Both the position numbers and the translations under genes were made by a program. A DNA stretch of 64,000 bases, taken from NCBI GenBank assembly GCA_025558095.1, contig JAIVFI010000023.1, positions 1 to 64,000 of the forward strand, given 5' to 3'. Under the pieces are notes generated by a model that saw only the letters and a program-made list of their open reading frames with translations, did not search any database and was not told the DNA's origin. This document shows, piece by piece, positions 21,015 through 30,700 of this stretch; the stretch's first letter is position 1, and each line of letters starts with the position of its first letter. This stretch comes from Hyaloraphidium curvatum. Taxonomy: Eukaryota > Monoblepharomycota > Hyaloraphidiomycetes > Hyaloraphidiales > Hyaloraphidiaceae.

Positions 21015-23848
21015 TCACGAGCTCAGCTTGAACTCGGCAAAGTCGGCCCGCTCCTTGTGCTCCAGCAGCTTGCGGTGGAAGGCCACGGCGCCGGGGGTGT
21101 AGGGCGCGCCGCGCTTGAACGAGGCGAGGACCTCCTTGTTGCCCTCGGCGTTCTGCGGGAGTCGTTAGTCGCGGGCGAACCAGGCAGGAGCGGATGGACC
21201 CCACGTAGTAGCCCTACAAAGAGAGGACGATCAGCACGGCGTCAAGAATCTGCAACGGAACACCACACACCGGCGTGCACTCCTCGAAGTAGGTCGACCG
21301 GTCGATGGCGACCTTGACGCACTCCTCCGCCCACGCCGTCTCGGCCTCGCGCGTGACCTCGGCGACCTTGACGCCCCGCTTGACGAGCTCGGCGATGGCC
21401 CAGCCGGTCCATTCGGCGTAGTAGAAGTAGACGCTGGGGAAGTTGACGCTGACGGCTTCGGCGGGCGGAGGGCGGGATCAGGGACGGGCCCGTTGGGGGG
21501 GAGATGAAGGGAAATGCCTACCGCCCTGGGCGTGTCCGTAGTACCAGAGGTTCGGGAAGTCGGAGGTGCAGAGGCCAAAGAGGGTGTTGATCCCGTCCTT
21601 CTTGAACTTCTCCGCCCGGGTGATGCCGTTGCGCCCGATGAGCTTGAAAGTGTCGCGGGACGAGCTGTTCGAGCGGCACAGAGGAAGCCGCGTCAGCTTA
21701 TAGCCGGCGCCATCCGAGGCACGAGACGAACCCGGCGCCGACGCTGAACCCGGTGCCCCAGATGATGCAGTCGACCTTGTACTCCTTGTCGCCGACCTTG
21801 ATGCCCTCGGGGGTGATGCCGCTGATGCCCTTGGTAGGGACGGTGTCGACGAGGTGCTGCAGAAACCAACGATGAGTCAGAACGGAATGGAGCTGACCCC
21901 GCCGGCCTACCCACGACGTTGGGCTGGTTGAAAACCTGGAGGAACGTGTCCGAGTACACGGGACGCTTGCAAAACTGTTGAATAAGAGCGCCGCGCGCGC
22001 CAGGAGGGTGTGGGTGTTGTCAGCAGCCGAAGGCTTTTGAGCGGCGCGGCGAGCGACGAACCAGGTTGTACCACGGCTTCAGAAGCTCGGCGGTCTCCTT
22101 GTCCTTGACGATGTCGTCGACCCGCTTCCGCAGCCTCTCCATGTGCTTAAAATCCGCCAGCTGGGCACCACCCGTCAGCCCCAACCCTCGAAGCCAGCAC
22201 ACGCCCCACGGACCTGCATCAGCTCCGGGATCGTGTACTCCTTCCCCTCCCCCGTCGTCAGCTGCCTCTTGACCAGGCTCCAGATGGTCCGGATGCTCCT
22301 CGAGAAGCCGTCGTCGAGCTCCACCTCGGGCTGGATGGGGCTCAGCGGGCCCAGGGCGCCGATCTGGAATGCGTCGTCGCGGCGGCGCTGCCAGCCCTTG
22401 GGCTGGGACTTGTACCACGCCTCGTCGGTGGGGATGTTGTCGCGGGTGTCGACGGCTGAAGGGGTGCGCTCTGCGGTCCGAAGGCGGTAAGCTGGGTACG
22501 GGAGTCCCGCCGGGCAACACCAACGGAAGACGTAGAGCTCCTTGGCCCACTTGGCCAGGTGCGGGATGGCCTGGATCGAGGTTGCGCCCGTCCCGATGAT
22601 GGCCACGCGCTTGTCGGCCAGGTTCTTGAGCTCGTACTTGCCGTCGCTGGCGCCGCCCGTGTACTCGTAGTCCCACCGCGCGGTGTGGAACTCATGCCCC
22701 GCGAACTTCTCGATCCCCTCCACGTCCGGCAGGTGGGGGCAGTTGATCGGCCCGCCCGCGCAGACCACGAAGCGGGCGCGGAAGGTGTCCCCGCGGTCCG
22801 TCCTGACGGTCCAGATGCCGTCCTCGTCGGACCACTTGATCTCCCCGACCTCGGTCTGCCACACCGCGTGCGGCTCGAGGTCCCACTTGGTCGCGAGGCG
22901 CTTCACGTGGTCGCGGATCTCCCAGGCCTCGACGTACTTGTGCGTGGGCTGCCGAGCACCGGGAGGGCGAGGAGGGAAGGGAGGGGAAAGAGATCAGGCC
23001 GCGAAGATGGGTCGACCCCGCCCTAAGGGCGCACCATGTAGCCCGTCTCCTCGAGAAGGGGCAGGTACTAGCGAGAGCACTGTCAGAGGGATCACATCGC
23101 CACGCCGCGAAGCCCGACTCACGCAGTAGGCCTCCGAGTCGCAGGCCGCGCCAGGGTACCTGACGGACGACACGGATTAGCGCCCGTCCTCCCCCACGCG
23201 GGAGCAACCAAAGCCGACCTGTTCCAATACCACGTCCCGCCGTACCCGTTGGCCTTGTCGATGATCCTGAAGTCCGTGATCCTTCCGATCCGAGGTCCCC
23301 GTCAGCCGCCTTCCCCTTCCGAGCTGCCCAAGACGCTCCCACCCGTTGTTCTTCAGCATAGTTCCAGTAAGGATGCCCGAAAACCCTGCTCCCAGGACCA
23401 GCACGGTGACGTCGGCATCGATGGGGGCGCGCTCCGCCTTGGGCGCCCAGGGGTCGTCGAGCCAGTGCGCGTACTTGGCGCCCTTGCCCTCGCCGATGGT
23501 AATACTGCGTTGCAGGAGGCAAATAGGTGAGCACCGAAGACTGTCGGGTGGACGATCCGGGGGAGCCCAACTATTGGTCCTGGAAGTCCCCCCGGATCCT
23601 GCGGTCCCGTTCGCTCAGATACTTCGATTTCAAAGCCTTGGCTGGAGAAGCGCAGCAAGGAGGCGAGGGAGGCGGGAATAGGACGAGGGAAGGAGTGCCG
23701 AGCGCCGCCGGGGAGCTCGCTTCGTCAGGCCGTGTCCCCCACATCGGCGGCGGCGCCCACCGTCAAAGTCGAACGCCCAGAAGTCGTTCTCGGGCGCGTG
23801 GCCGTTGCCGTTGGCGTGGCCGTTGGGCTGCTCGGTCTCGACGGCCAT
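21015..23848 (-). CDS. Flavin-dependent monooxygenase, Baeyer-Villiger type
   Basis: FAD/NADPH enzyme oxidising ketones to esters or lactones. The start is MAVETEQPNGHANGNGHAP. Motifs in order: VLVLGAGFSG (first Rossmann GxGxxG, near 23400), the GGTWYWNR-type FAD segment near 23225, VRTDRGDTFRARFVVCAGG, the BVMO fingerprint FAGHEFHTARWD (FxGxxxHxxxWD, near 22690), VAIIGTGATSIQAIPHLAKW (NADPH Rossmann), then IPTDEAWYKSQPKGWQRRRD, CIIWGTGFSVGAGF, and NLWYYGHAQG near the end. Ends FAEFKLSS. Some ten introns of about 50-80 nt interrupt it. The substrate may be a cyclic or aromatic ketone; no biosynthetic cluster surrounds it. Confidence 0.88.
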
Positions 23849-24487
23849 CGTGGGCGGGGTTCGGGTCGGAGGAGGTGGGGAACAGGCGAAACCTTTCTTC
23901 CGAGGGCGCCGCCCCGAGCCGGCCGCCGCCAATGACTAACGTGGCGTTCGCCACAACAACATCGGGGCAAGAAATGGTAATCGGATCGGCTTTCTACACC
24001 TTCTGGTATCCTGTTGCCCAAGCTGCGTTCTTGATCGGGTGTGTTTCGCGGTCCCGGGGCACCGCGACGACCGCGCAGCCGTGGTCCCCTCCCCGTCTAC
24101 CGATCGGCACAACGCCGGTCAAGAGGATCAAATGCCCTGCGAATTGAAGTACATTCGGTGATCAACGGACGGGCAGGCATCCGCTATTGGTGCGCCCCCG
24201 AGCGGAAGCCAAGTGCTCCAGATTCAAGCGGCGGGGTGGGGGGGGGTGGGGGGATGTGGCGGCCGCGGCCAGCACCGAATCAATCAGGAGCAAAGCACAG
24301 CATCGGGCGGCTTTATTCTCGACCAGCTCTCTGCCAGCCTTCCGGAAGGCACCAGCGGACCCCCGCCCGCCTCCCGACCTTGGGCTCCGCAGGGGACCCT
24401 GACCGCACCCTGAACGGACCTCGAAACTCCGTCACCCCCATCACCGCCGCACCACCGCGCCCCGCCTCTCGCGCGCTCCGAAACACG
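23849..24487. other. Intergenic, divergent promoter region of the monooxygenase
   Basis: No coding signal I can support. Around 23940-23956 lies a short near-palindrome (GTGGCG, 2 nt, CGCCAC), and 24230-24255 is a G-rich run. Confidence 0.45.
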
Positions 24488-24914
24488 ATGGTACGCGCTT
24501 CCCTCTGCCCGCCGCTCTCCGCCCTCACGCGCCCGCGCAGGCCGACCCCGCCGCCGAAGTGCCCCCGTACGGCCCGCCCCCCGGGCCCCGCCGCACCGTT
24601 GAGCGCTGACCCCCGATCCGCAGGGAGGACCCCGCCACCGGCGCCGGATCCGGCTCCGACGGCGAGGGAGGCGGCAAGGGCAAGGGCAAGGGCGGCGGGA
24701 AGGGGAAGGGAGGGGCAGGCGGGGCCGAGGGCGGGAAGGGGAAGGGCGGCGGCGGCGGGGGTGCCGAAGGGGGGAATGGCAAGGGCGGCGGGAAGGGCAA
24801 GGCCGCCTGAGCGTCGACGTTGCCCGCAGGGAGGGATTCTTTGAGGAGGTCGGGGACGACTCGGTGCGGATCCGGGTCCGGGACGCGACCGGGGACCTCC
24901 CTTTCGACGCGTAG
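24488..24914 (+). CDS. Possible small Gly/Lys-rich hypothetical protein
   Basis: Weak model. ATG at 24488 is followed at once by a gtacgc donor. The exon beginning ADPAAEVPP (about 24541) joins, across a 57-nt gtacgg to ccgcag intron, to EDPATGAGSGSDGEGGGKGK, then a long tract of GGK/GKG. An in-frame TGA ends that tract at about 24808. A later segment, EGFFEEVGDDSVRIRVRDAT with GDLPFDA and TAG at 24914, looks coding and may be the true last exon, but I found no donor that keeps frame. The antisense frame is Pro/Ala-rich and equally open, so strand is not certain. Confidence 0.3.
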
Positions 24915-25241
24915 GATTTAAGTAACCGGAGGTATCGAAGGTGGAAAAGAGACTCGTTTCTTGCCTGTTTCCCACCATCCGGGTCTGCGATCCGCTTGAA
25001 CTGCCTTGATCCGAGCGGTTTCGAGTCACGGGGAGAGACACTACTCCTGGGACTCCACCCTCGCCCAGGACAAATGAAGTCCAGGAAAGAACTCCAGCCT
25101 GCTATCCTATTCCGTTTCATGTCGATCTAAATGCTGAAAGTTAACTGTCGCCTGATCTTGTTGCAAAACGCGTGGCGGAGGCAAGCGGAGTGGGGGCAAC
25201 GCGGGAGACACCTCGCACTCCAATCCCACCTCCGCGCCGCC
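24915..25241. other. Intergenic, upstream of the extradiol dioxygenase
   Basis: Lower-GC stretch without supported gene. The open frame that continues upstream of the dioxygenase start (from 25131) is not conserved-looking. Confidence 0.5.
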
Positions 25242-26231
25242 ATGTCCCTCCTCCGCTCCCTCGGGTACCTCGTCGTCGCGCACCCCTCCGTGGACGCGTG
25301 GTCCTCCTACGCCACGGGCCTCCTCGGCCTGCAGCAGACGGAACGCACGCCGACGCGCGCGTCGTTCCGGATGGACGCCCGCGCGCTGCGGTGGCTCGTC
25401 GATGCCGGCGCGGAGGCGGACGCGACGGGTTGGGAGGTCGACGATGCCGGGAAATTGGAGGAGCTGAGGGCCCGGTTGAGGGAGAAGGGGGTGGCGTTCG
25501 AGGAGCTCACCGGGGAGGAGGTGCGGGCGAGGAGGGTGGCGGAGGGCATCGCGTTCCGCGACCCCGAGGGCAACCGGCACGAGGCCTTCCATTCGGCCGG
25601 CGTCGCCGGGGAGCCCTTCGTCCCCGGCCGGCCCATCTCGGGGTTCCGCACGGGCGACATGGGCCTCGGCCACGCGGTGCTCCACGTGAGGAGCTTCGCC
25701 GCCATGCGGCCCTTTGTCGAGGACGTGCTCGGTTTCAGCCTGACGGACTACGCCGAGACGCCCTTCAGGGCGCGCTTCTACCACCTCAATGCCCGCCACC
25801 ACTCCCTCGCGATGATCGAAACCGGCCGCACGGGGCTGCACCACGTCATGCTCGAGTACCTCAACCTCGACGACGTCGGGCAGGGCTACGACGCCGCCAT
25901 GCGCCCCCAGGGCGAAAACATGGTCGGCACCACCCTCGGCCGGCACACCAACGACTACATGACCTCCTTCTACGCAAAATCCCCCTCGGGCTTCCTCGTC
26001 GAGCTCGGGTGGGGCGGCCGGACGATCGACGCCGCGGAGTGGAAGGCGACCGAGATGAAGTACGGCCCGAGCTTCTGGGGCCACGACCGCAACTGGCTGC
26101 CGCCGGACAAGTTCAGGGAGGCGCAGGAGATCAGGGCCGCGGCGGCGGGGGCGGGGCTGAGGATGCCGGTGCAGGTGGAGGGATCGAATTTCGCGGTCGG
26201 TCCGGGGCCGGCGCCGTGGTGGGAGGTGTGA
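25242..26231 (+). CDS. Extradiol ring-cleavage dioxygenase, BphC-like (two VOC domains)
   Basis: Intronless, 329 aa. Type I extradiol dioxygenases use Fe(II) to open catechols (2,3-dihydroxybiphenyl, steroid catechols). Two vicinal-oxygen-chelate modules are seen. The ligand set fits the BphC pattern: His144 (GLGHAVLHV), His200 (GLHHVMLEYL), Glu254 (FLVELGWGG); acid-base residues His186/187 (ARHHSLAMIE) and His235 (GRHTNDYMTSFY). Spacing and length match bacterial BphC/HsaC almost residue for residue. GC-ending codons are like the host's. Absence of introns beside heavily split genes and the bacterial-type sequence suggest acquisition from bacteria, then amelioration. No hydrolase or ring-hydroxylase neighbours complete the pathway. 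Confidence 0.9.
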   Translation: MSLLRSLGYLVVAHPSVDAWSSYATGLLGLQQTERTPTRASFRMDARALRWLVDAGAEADATGWEVDDAGKLEELRARLREKGVAFEELTGEEVRARRVAEGIAFRDPEGNRHEAFHSAGVAGEPFVPGRPISGFRTGDMGLGHAVLHVRSFAAMRPFVEDVLGFSLTDYAETPFRARFYHLNARHHSLAMIETGRTGLHHVMLEYLNLDDVGQGYDAAMRPQGENMVGTTLGRHTNDYMTSFYAKSPSGFLVELGWGGRTIDAAEWKATEMKYGPSFWGHDRNWLPPDKFREAQEIRAAAAGAGLRMPVQVEGSNFAVGPGPAPWWEV

Positions 26232-26531
26232 GAGCGGATGCGAGGCCCGGCAGGGCAGGCTGGGTGCCCCAGCTGCGATCGGCTCCCGCCGGGTGGACAA
26301 TGTCTCCGTATAGGAGTCGTGAAATGAAGAATCTTTATCGCCCATCGCTGCGTTCTGCGCATCTTCTTCCGCGTCCGAGCACGGCGAGCCGTGACGGCGC
26401 CGAAACGCCGAAAAGGGGGACCGACGGGACGGCCGCCGCAAGATTGGTCCCTGACAACGGAGGACCCCCGCATTTCGCTTCCGCACGTCGACCCGCGGCC
26501 CAAACCGGCGGACAGCACTTAGCGGAACTCG
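26232..26531. other. Intergenic, nothing seen
   Basis: Between the dioxygenase stop and the NnrU-like start; no supported gene on either strand. Confidence 0.5.
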
Positions 26532-27632
26532 ATGGCCATCACCGACGGTGCGTGCTTTTCCGGAGTGGCGTGCCCTTCCCGGGCAGGTGTTGACAGGCAC
26601 GCCCCGGCCAGTCGAGGACCTGCCGCCCGAGGAGATCATGGAGTACGCCGGCCGCGCCGACGGCGTGCTCGATTTTGCCGGCGACGGCCGCGCCAAGGTC
26701 GCCGCGGCCGTCGACCGCGCCAAGAACGCCGTGTCGCGCGCCGTCGACCGCATCAAGGCCGAGCTCGAGGGCTGGCAGCTGGGCAAGGGCTGGTTCGGCC
26801 GCGAGGCGCCCCTCCTGAGCCTGAGCCCCACCAACGCCTTCGTCGTGGGCTGGACGGCGCTGCTCGGCACGCAGGCCGCCTTCTCGCTGCCGCAGACGAG
26901 GCCGCACGTCGAGAAGCTGCTGGGCTCGGAGGGTGCTGCAGCGCAGGCGCTCAAGACGTTGTCGATCGTCACGCTCGGCGCCATCGCGAGGTATTACCGC
27001 AAGGAGGGACAGTTCCTCGGCCCCGTCGTGCTCGACCGTGAGATCGTGGGTTTTCGCAACTCCACCTGACTCGCGCCCGCTGATCCGCCAGCCTTGTGAC
27101 CCCCGAACCGATCAGCCCGCCTGGATCACCGTGCCCCTCAAGGTCTTTGGCATCCTCGCCGTCAGCCACGGCCTCTTCCGCCACGCCACCCTCGAAGAGA
27201 CCACCTCGGGCAAGGTCGGCTCCGACGCCGAGGTCGGATTCAAGCGGCTCTCTAAGCGCCCCATCCTGCTCGGCGCCTCGGTCTACGGCCTGGGTCAGTT
27301 CCTGGAGGACAGGACCAAGGGCTCGCTGCTGTTCTGGGGCGTCGGAGCCGTCGCTGCCGACGTCGTGGCGGCGCTGGCTGATGTCCGCGAGGGCAAGCCG
27401 TTCGGCGACAGCCTGCCGTTCAAGGCCATCGCGCAGGACCCCAACGTGCTCGTGCAGGCCGTCAAGGGTGGGTTCCCGATGCGGTTTCGTAGCCCTGTTC
27501 AGGCACTTAACGCATTTGCCCGTCCGTGCAGAGTTGAACCCCATCGCTGCCGCCGTCGGCATACTCGGCTCGCTGCGCTGGACCTTCCCCGACGCTTACC
27601 ACAAGATGGTCGACTTCATCATGCGCCGCTAA
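26532..27632 (+). CDS. NnrU-like membrane protein
   Basis: Four exons: 26532-26547 (only 16 nt, MAITDG), 26597-27045, 27116-27467 and 27532-27632; total 918 nt, 305 aa. After an amphipathic, charged N-terminal region come hydrophobic spans (TNAFVVGWTALLGTQAAFSL, ALKTLSIVTLGAIARYY, WITVPLKVFGILAVSHGLFR) and the segment RLSKRPILLGASVYGLGQFL followed by SLLFWGVGAVAADVVAALAD, which matches the NnrU pattern of an Arg-His/Arg-Pro turn, a membrane helix, and a small-residue helix ending in D-R. NnrU proteins are poorly understood (denitrification-linked in bacteria; carotenoid isomerase Z-ISO in plants). The assignment is by motif shape only. Confidence 0.6.
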
Positions 27633-27759
27633 GCCATTCGCCAAGTCAAGAACGTATTCCGCTCTCGCACTTTGTACTGTAGACCGGACAGCAATGGGAA
27701 CTAGGACGCTCTGTCGAACCTCGTGCGGTTTATTTCCCGTCCGACCGCCCTCTTCCCGA

Positions 27760-30700
27760 TCACACGGACGGCGACGCCGGCTTTCCCCCCCTGGCCGGCC
27801 CGCCTCCCCTCGGCGCCCCGCCGCGCGCCGCCCCGCCCCTCGGCATCCCGTGCTGCGCCTTGGGCGTCGTCCCCTCCCCCCCGCCCACCGATCCCGGGAT
27901 CCCCTTGGCGATGAACCCGACCGGCCTCTCCAGCAGCTTGGCCAGCAGCGCCCCCATCCGCTTGTCCGCGTCGGGGATGTCGCCCTTGACGCTCCACGCC
28001 GTCAGGTTCCCGAAGAACTGGTTCACCTTGAGAGCACCAAAGGCCTTGAGGATCTCGCGGGAGCTAGCGAGCTCGGTGAAGCCCAGGAGGGCGCGCTCGG
28101 GGGCATCCTTGGAAGAGGAGACCATGGTCTGGAAGAGGCTGCGGTAGTTCCAGTAGTAGACCACGTCGACCTCGGAGGGGCCGGCCGCGGCGGCGCCGGC
28201 GGCGGCAGGGCGCGGCTGCGAGGGGTGCGGGCTGGCCTGCGACATGGGTGTGCCGGGAGCGTTGGGCGAGGGGGTGCCGACGCCGAGACGGTTGGGGCGC
28301 GGCTGGAGCTGCGGGCCCGGCGGGGAAAGGGCGCCCGGCGTCGTTCCGGGGGTATATGCCGGGCTTTTCGGCGGCGCAGCGGGGCTCCTCGGAAGGCCGT
28401 TGGTGGCCGGAGGGCCTGCGTTGGCCGTCGCTCCCGGCCCGGCTTGGGCGCCCTGAGTGTTGTCGGTGAACCGCAGGACGAGGCTCAGCCGGTTCAGGTC
28501 CCGCTCCACTTTGAAGGCAGGGGAGCCGACGGGGCGATCTTCCTCCGCGACGGAAGCCGGCACGGTCAGGAGCATCCTGATGCCCGTGGGTTTGCGCTCG
28601 CTGGCCAGGGTTTCCAAGTCCATGAGCCTGCAGATCTCCACGAGGGCTTCCGGCGGCAGCATGATGATCTGGACGATGGAACAGAGCGCCGCACGGGGGT
28701 CCGAATCGGTGTAGGCGGCCAGCTGGCAGAGGGGGGTCAGAATTCACATCGGCATGTCGAGAACGGTCAACCGACCTTGCTTGTCAGCCACTTGGCCAGC
28801 CGACCCAGCTCCCTGTCGGTGTTCCTGACGTCGATCGTGTCCTTGGCATCGCCCTTGAGCCCCGGCAGGATGTACGGTATCGACCTCGCGTCGGCGCTCC
28901 CCGGCGTCCCGGGGGAAAGAGCGTTGGGCGCCGACGCCGTCCGCCGCGTGACCATCTGCTCCACCTTGACCGCCGCGAGCTGCGTGCACTGCCACGCCCC
29001 CGTCTTCCAGTCGATCTGCAGGATTGCGCGAAGGGGTTGGTGGTTCTGAACCAGTGTGCCTGTGTTGAAGGTGAGCCCGATGTTGGTGCGGTCCACCCGC
29101 ACTTCGCCGAGCTTGAACCGCTCCCGGACCGCGTGCTCCAGCCAGTCCAGCACCTCGAGGCCCACCGTCGCGCGCGAGATCATGCCGGCGACACGCGGGA
29201 CCATGGGCAGGGTTATGGCGGTGCCGGTGGTGACGGCGGTGCCGGCCGACGAGTTGCCGACGGCCGTCGGCACGGTGAGGATCAGCTTGGACCCCGCGTC
29301 GGGCGGCCCGTTCTCGTGCAGCGTCGACGGCATCGGGATCGCGTCGTCGTCCGGCAGCAGCGTCCTGTCGTCGACCAGGGCCAGCACCTCCGCGACGAGC
29401 CTGACCATGAACGGCACCGGGGCCTTTGCCTCGACGTCGGGGATCGGCAGGAGCGGGCCGTTCTCGAAGGTCGGGAAAAAGCGTCCGTCGCCGAGGCGGA
29501 ACGCCCTCGCCGCGGCATCGAAGATGCCGACACAGCGGAGCTGCGGCGTCTCGGTCCGCAGCATGTCCAGGACGAACCCGCGGCCGCGGTGTCTGAGCTT
29601 GGCCAGCGTCGGCGCGATCCGGTGGAGCTCCCAGAGGTCCTCGCCCGGATCCCGGTCCGACGGCGCGGGGAACAGGGGCACCGGTCCGAACGCCTTTAGC
29701 CTGGCCAGGTCGGCCACCCCGCCCAGGAGCGGCGCCGTCTCCTGCAAGTCCTTGAGGACCCGATAGACGTCCCAGAACTCGCTGAGCATCCGGCCGTAGT
29801 AGGCCTCGAAGCCCGCGTGCGGGTTCGGCGACCCGTCGAGCGAGCCGAACGACGCGGTGAAGGATCCCCGGGAGGCGGCCTGCGCCAGGGTGATGTCGTC
29901 GCCCGCCTCGGCGCGGTACGACTCGGTCCACCGCACCTTGACCGTCAGGTTCTGCACAACAACTCCATCAGCTGCGAACAGACTGTCGAGCGCGGCCCTG
30001 TAACCCACCTCGGTGTACCGAAACACCACCGCCCCGCCCTCCCACCGGACCAACCCCATCCCCTTTGCCTCGAGCCCCGCCCCGTCGAGGTGCCCCCTCC
30101 ACGCGCCAAACTGCCACGCCAGGAACCCGAGCACGTGCATCCCCCTCGCCGCGGCGAGCAGCTCCCTCCCCGGCGCCTCGCCCGACGTCCCAACCGCGAG
30201 GGTCACCTCCCTCTTGTCCTTGTCCAAACTGGCCTCCACGGGCCCCGAAGGCGCGCGAAACTCGAGCGGCGGATACCCGTCCTCCGCGAGCTTGAACCTC
30301 GCGCACAGCTTGGGCCCCGAACCCGAAGGCACCACCTTGATCGCCAGATCCCCCGCGACCCCGCGCGTCCCGGCCTTGTCCAGCACGTCCTCGAACCCGT
30401 CCGTCCGCCCCGACAGATCCACCTGCAGCGTCGACACTAGGTAATGCCTCCGCACCACCAGGACGGCCGTGCGCGGGTCCGCGTGGCGGTTGTCCCCGCA
30501 GGGCCGGTAGCACAGCTGGCGCGGAAGCTGCACGAGCTCCGACGGCACGCCGAGCGCGTTCAGGTCGCGCTCGCACGCGCGGATGGAGGCCAGCCGGCGG
30601 GCCAGAGCGCACAGGCGGTGCAGGCCCTCGTACGAGGCGCGGAGGCGGGAGTGGTCCGGGCCGCCGAGGGTGGGGAGGTCGGGCGGGGGGTCGAGGCCGG

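Noticed and set aside
24313-25041. Minus-strand Pro/Ala-rich open frame
   Set aside because: Antisense of a GGK/GKG repeat; low-complexity translation in every frame.
21015-27632. Monooxygenase plus extradiol dioxygenase as a degradative gene cluster
   Set aside because: No hydrolase, ring hydroxylase, transporter or regulator between them; different strands and intron structure. Proximity alone is weak.
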